Shown: piece after piece, positions 31,246-33,358 of the stretch
Numbering within the stretch: the first letter of the stretch is position 1
Layout of the letters: each line of letters opens with the position of its first letter
Source of the DNA: Acidobacteriaceae bacterium
GTDB taxonomy: Bacteria; Acidobacteriota; Terriglobia; Terriglobales; Acidobacteriaceae
DNA length: 33,358 nucleotides
Reading direction: 5' to 3'
NCBI GenBank assembly: GCA_030037705.1
Contig: JASHQE010000113.1
Span: 1 to 33,358, forward strand
Program-made: the position numbers and the translations under genes
The notes under the pieces: model-generated
The model's input: the letters and a program-made list of their open reading frames with translations, nothing else
Databases searched by the model: none
Told to the model about the DNA's origin: nothing

Positions 31246-32679
31246 TTATTCAAATGCAGCGGTGGCGAAGTCTGTCAGTTCGAGTCCGTCCACGTGGCGG
31301 GCGAGCAGGACTACCTGCCCGCTGGTTGGGTCCTTGAGCAGCAGTCCGACCACGCGGATATTCGCGCCGTCCGTCAGGTCAGAGAAGGCGCTCAATCCAT
31401 AACGGAAGTCAGAGCCCGGACCCAGATAGACCGTGATGGTTTCAGGAATCAGCACGCCCGCAAATCCTGTCACCTGCATCTGGAAGGTGCCTTGCCCGGC
31501 ATTCTCGCTGCCCTTGACGATAGTTCCGTTAAAGCCCCAGTTGCGCAGGTTCACGCGCTTGACTGTGACTGCATCCGCGTTCGCTGCGCCGCTTGCCGGG
31601 CCGCCGACGGCCACGGCCTGGCCAGCCACCAGCGCGCTGGAGTTGAAGAGGAACTGCGTGAGCGGGTTGTGCATCCAGTAGATGGAATAGATCTCGTTGC
31701 CGGTCAAATTCACCTGAGCAATCTGCCCCAGAGTGAGGCCGGTGTCGGTGGGCAACAGCCCGCGTACATACAGATCGAAGCTGGTAGCCGCGCCGGTCGC
31801 CGGAGTGACGTAGGTCACCTGGCCCGCGGCATAGAAGCCTGAATCCGAGATAATCGCCACTTCGTCCGCATCCAGGGTTTGGTCTGCTTTATCGAGTGTG
31901 CCGGAAACTTCCACGATGCTGCTGGTGCTCAAGGCGCTCAAGGAGGCGTTGCCGTCCCACTCTGTTTGCCCGTTCACGTCAATAGTGAAGTTTTCGCCGT
32001 GCGGTCCCTGCACCACGAACGACTGCGCGGTTGTGTTCACACTCACAACGCCGGCGATCAACGTGTCGATATGGCCGCCGCTATCCGTGTTCGCAACCGT
32101 ATTCACATTGAATGTCGGGTCGACTGTACCAGTGATGTTGCCATTCGAGTCCACCTGGATTGACTTGGCCAGATCGAAGTCGACACGCAGGCCAACGGGA
32201 GTTCCTCCCTGCGCAACCACCAGCGGTTTATCCAATGTCACGGTTACGGTGGGCGAACTAAAGGTTGCGGCTTCCGTCTGGATGGTGGGCGCGCTGGTAC
32301 TGCTGGTATTCAGATAGCCGATAGTCCCTGTACCGAGCGTGATGGTCACGCTGTCGTAGGTGCCCGCCGGAACGTCGTTCATATCCAGCAATGTCTGCAG
32401 GCCATTGAAGCGCGCGAAGTCGACAGTAGGCGTTCCGCTCAACAACGGCACGCTGGTTCCACTGGAGTTAACCGCATCGACGGACTCAAGCTGCACGGCA
32501 AAAGAGGTGACGCTGGCGAGCGGAGCGTCGGTGCCGACTACGAATGCCGGTCCCGTTGCGCTGTCAGAGGTTGCGCTGCTGGGTGTGATGCTGCTCGTGC
32601 ATCCGGTTACCGCGAACACGGCAACGGAGAGCAAAGGTGCTGCCAGCCGGAACAATTTGTCGTGTGAATGGGGGGACAT
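31246..32679 (-). CDS. DUF4382-type lipoprotein with C-terminal DUF5666-like repeats
   Basis: A 477-residue secreted lipoprotein. The N-terminus (LFRLAAPLLSVAVFAVTGC) ends in a lipobox with Cys27. Residues about 45-190 fit DUF4382: AFVVGTDAPLASVTSFAVQLESVDAVN, VDFARFNGLQTLLDMNDVPAGTYDSVTITLG and GLRVDFDLAKSIQVD. The rest contains beta-rich segments of DUF5666 type (IDTLIAGVVSVNTTAQSFVVQGPHGENFTI, and ANIRVVGLLLKDPTSGQVVLLARHVDGLEL). AGAGG 6 bases before the ATG supports the start. Function is unknown; such proteins are predicted to sit in the envelope. It carries its own terminator and appears to be a single-gene unit. Confidence 0.82.
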   Translation of the reverse strand: MSPHSHDKLFRLAAPLLSVAVFAVTGCTSSITPSSATSDSATGPAFVVGTDAPLASVTSFAVQLESVDAVNSSGTSVPLLSGTPTVDFARFNGLQTLLDMNDVPAGTYDSVTITLGTGTIGYLNTSSTSAPTIQTEAATFSSPTVTVTLDKPLVVAQGGTPVGLRVDFDLAKSIQVDSNGNITGTVDPTFNVNTVANTDSGGHIDTLIAGVVSVNTTAQSFVVQGPHGENFTIDVNGQTEWDGNASLSALSTSSIVEVSGTLDKADQTLDADEVAIISDSGFYAAGQVTYVTPATGAATSFDLYVRGLLPTDTGLTLGQIAQVNLTGNEIYSIYWMHNPLTQFLFNSSALVAGQAVAVGGPASGAANADAVTVKRVNLRNWGFNGTIVKGSENAGQGTFQMQVTGFAGVLIPETITVYLGPGSDFRYGLSAFSDLTDGANIRVVGLLLKDPTSGQVVLLARHVDGLELTDFATAAFE

Positions 32680-33171
32680 ATTCGGCCTCTTTCTTTTACG
32701 CGCGCCCGTGGCTTATGTTGAGCGAACGCGGAGTGGGCAGCTTGTGCATGCCTCTCCACCAGGAACCCTGTCGAAGCAGACGAATACACCCAGGACGCAC
32801 GTATGCGAACTTAGTATCTTCCTCGACCTCGGCAATCAAAATGGGTAGAGCCTGTTCCCGGTTGCGCTCGCGCACGGAGTCATCGCCGGAGTTATTTTTT
32901 CTCCAGGACTGCCCCTGTTGGCCCCAAGGTACGGTCGTCCCGGAATGCATCGAGAGTGTGGCGGCAGTATCTACAGGAGTTAGCATCGTTTGCTGCCGTC
33001 GATCGGTACAAACACAGGAAGATTCAGAAAAGTTGCGGGAATTTTTGAGGCGGTGCAACTTTTTTCTGAGCGTTTACGTCTTCGCCGGCGTCACTGATCG
33101 CTTTTCGAGCCAAAACTGAAAAAAAGAGCTACGGGGCGCGCCCTTCGATCCGCATTGGGATGAGTAGGCTG
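32680..33171. other. Intergenic region between the dapA-family gene and the lipoprotein gene
   Basis: About 490 bases. Open frames on both strands here have compositions unlike real proteins and no ribosome-binding sites. The region contains TCAGAAAAGTTGC (33024-33036) pairing with 33055-33069 apart from a 2-base bulge, about 100 bases past the dapA-family stop codon, a possible terminator. A T-tract read on the minus strand lies near 33119-33126. The lipoprotein promoter should lie at the left end; no clear boxes were found. Confidence 0.5.
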
Positions 33172-33358
33172 TCAAAAAACCTCTGCGCGAAAGCCGGCCG
33201 GTACGGGCAAGTGCTTCAACAGGCCCAGTTCGCCCGCGAGACGTTCGAGGCGAGCGCGTGTGGCGGGCGCGGGAGGAACAAGGGGCAGGCGCACATGATC
33301 CGTAGTGCGGCCCATCAGGCTCAATACCGTTTTTACGGGACCAGGATTCGATTCCCAG
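33172..33358 (-). CDS. dapA: Dihydrodipicolinate synthase family protein, C-terminal fragment
   Basis: The final 61 residues and stop codon of a gene that enters from beyond the right edge. The visible part reads ESNPGPVKTVLSLMGRTTDH, then VRLPLVPPAPATRARLERL and GELGLLKHLP. This is the typical C-terminal end of 4-hydroxy-tetrahydrodipicolinate synthase (the NPxPVK motif, then RLPLVP). DapA condenses pyruvate with aspartate semialdehyde in lysine and diaminopimelate synthesis; other NAL-superfamily lyases share this tail, so the assignment is to the family, with dapA most likely. The catalytic lysine lies outside the window. Confidence 0.8.
   Translation of the reverse strand, partial: WESNPGPVKTVLSLMGRTTDHVRLPLVPPAPATRARLERLAGELGLLKHLPVPAGFRAEVF

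Noticed and set aside
32696..33058. 120-codon minus-strand frame in the spacer before the lipoprotein gene
   Set aside because: No family resemblance or ribosome-binding site, and it contains an imperfect hairpin; it was left as intergenic.

Overview
The window reads as chromosomal DNA of an acidobacterium, most likely of the Terriglobia/Acidobacteriaceae type. The basis is the Oar-like TonB-dependent receptor with an N-terminal carboxypeptidase-regulatory-like domain, the membrane-anchored regulator with the acidobacterial N-terminal domain, the DUF3300, DUF3106, DUF4382 and UPF0182 proteins, the EF-P with a TPGNLRAF loop, the fairly high GC content and the hairpin-rich dispersed repeats. 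The assignment rests on protein style only; there is no rRNA or other direct marker. I see no prophage, complete insertion sequence or CRISPR array.

Layout. 1-458: a compact hicBA-type toxin-antitoxin pair with an antitoxin that lacks a DNA-binding domain. 571-4229: a UPF0182 membrane protein and a hydroxypyruvate-isomerase-type TIM barrel. 4342-11335: a carbohydrate-flavoured block with an exported aldose 1-epimerase, a membrane-bound regulator and a divergent Oar-like outer-membrane receptor, with candidate operators between the last two. 11451-13037: an exported PHP/CehA-type metallohydrolase. 13062-16913: nucleotide-sugar genes, ugd and uxs (UDP-glucose to UDP-glucuronate to UDP-xylose), divergent from a GDP-mannose 3,5-epimerase. 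The divergent spacer holds a 20-bp perfect palindrome and a 110-bp MITE-like element with 17-bp inverted ends and an 8-bp target duplication. 16929-18939: an ECF sigma factor, its zinc-type anti-sigma factor and a DUF3106 protein in one operon. 19366-19442: tRNA-Val(CAC). 19788-20209: two small unknown genes. 20372-22221: two DinB-fold proteins flanking elongation factor P. 22252-25358: a class V aminotransferase and a D-3-phosphoglycerate dehydrogenase (serine synthesis), the latter in frame with an N-terminal XRE helix-turn-helix domain, with heptad repeats between the two genes. 25557-28777: TfoX N-terminal domain protein, YqeY, a repeat-bearing DUF3300 protein and a small membrane protein. 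28802-31053: a PadR repressor divergent from a three-gene envelope cluster through overlapping promoters that share one palindrome. The last gene of that cluster ends inside a second MITE-like element. 31246-33358: a DUF4382-type lipoprotein and the 3' end of a dapA-family gene.

Functional themes. The recurring theme is the cell envelope and carbohydrate handling: receptor-mediated uptake, sugar epimerisation, activated sugars for surface polysaccharide, and envelope stress sensing by sigma and anti-sigma factors. The strongest candidates for something undescribed are the XRE-SerA fusion with a likely second internal start, preceded by heptad repeats; the two MITE-like elements, one of which supplies a gene's stop codon; the PadR double-promoter switch; and the EF-P loop that lacks the usual modified lysine or arginine.
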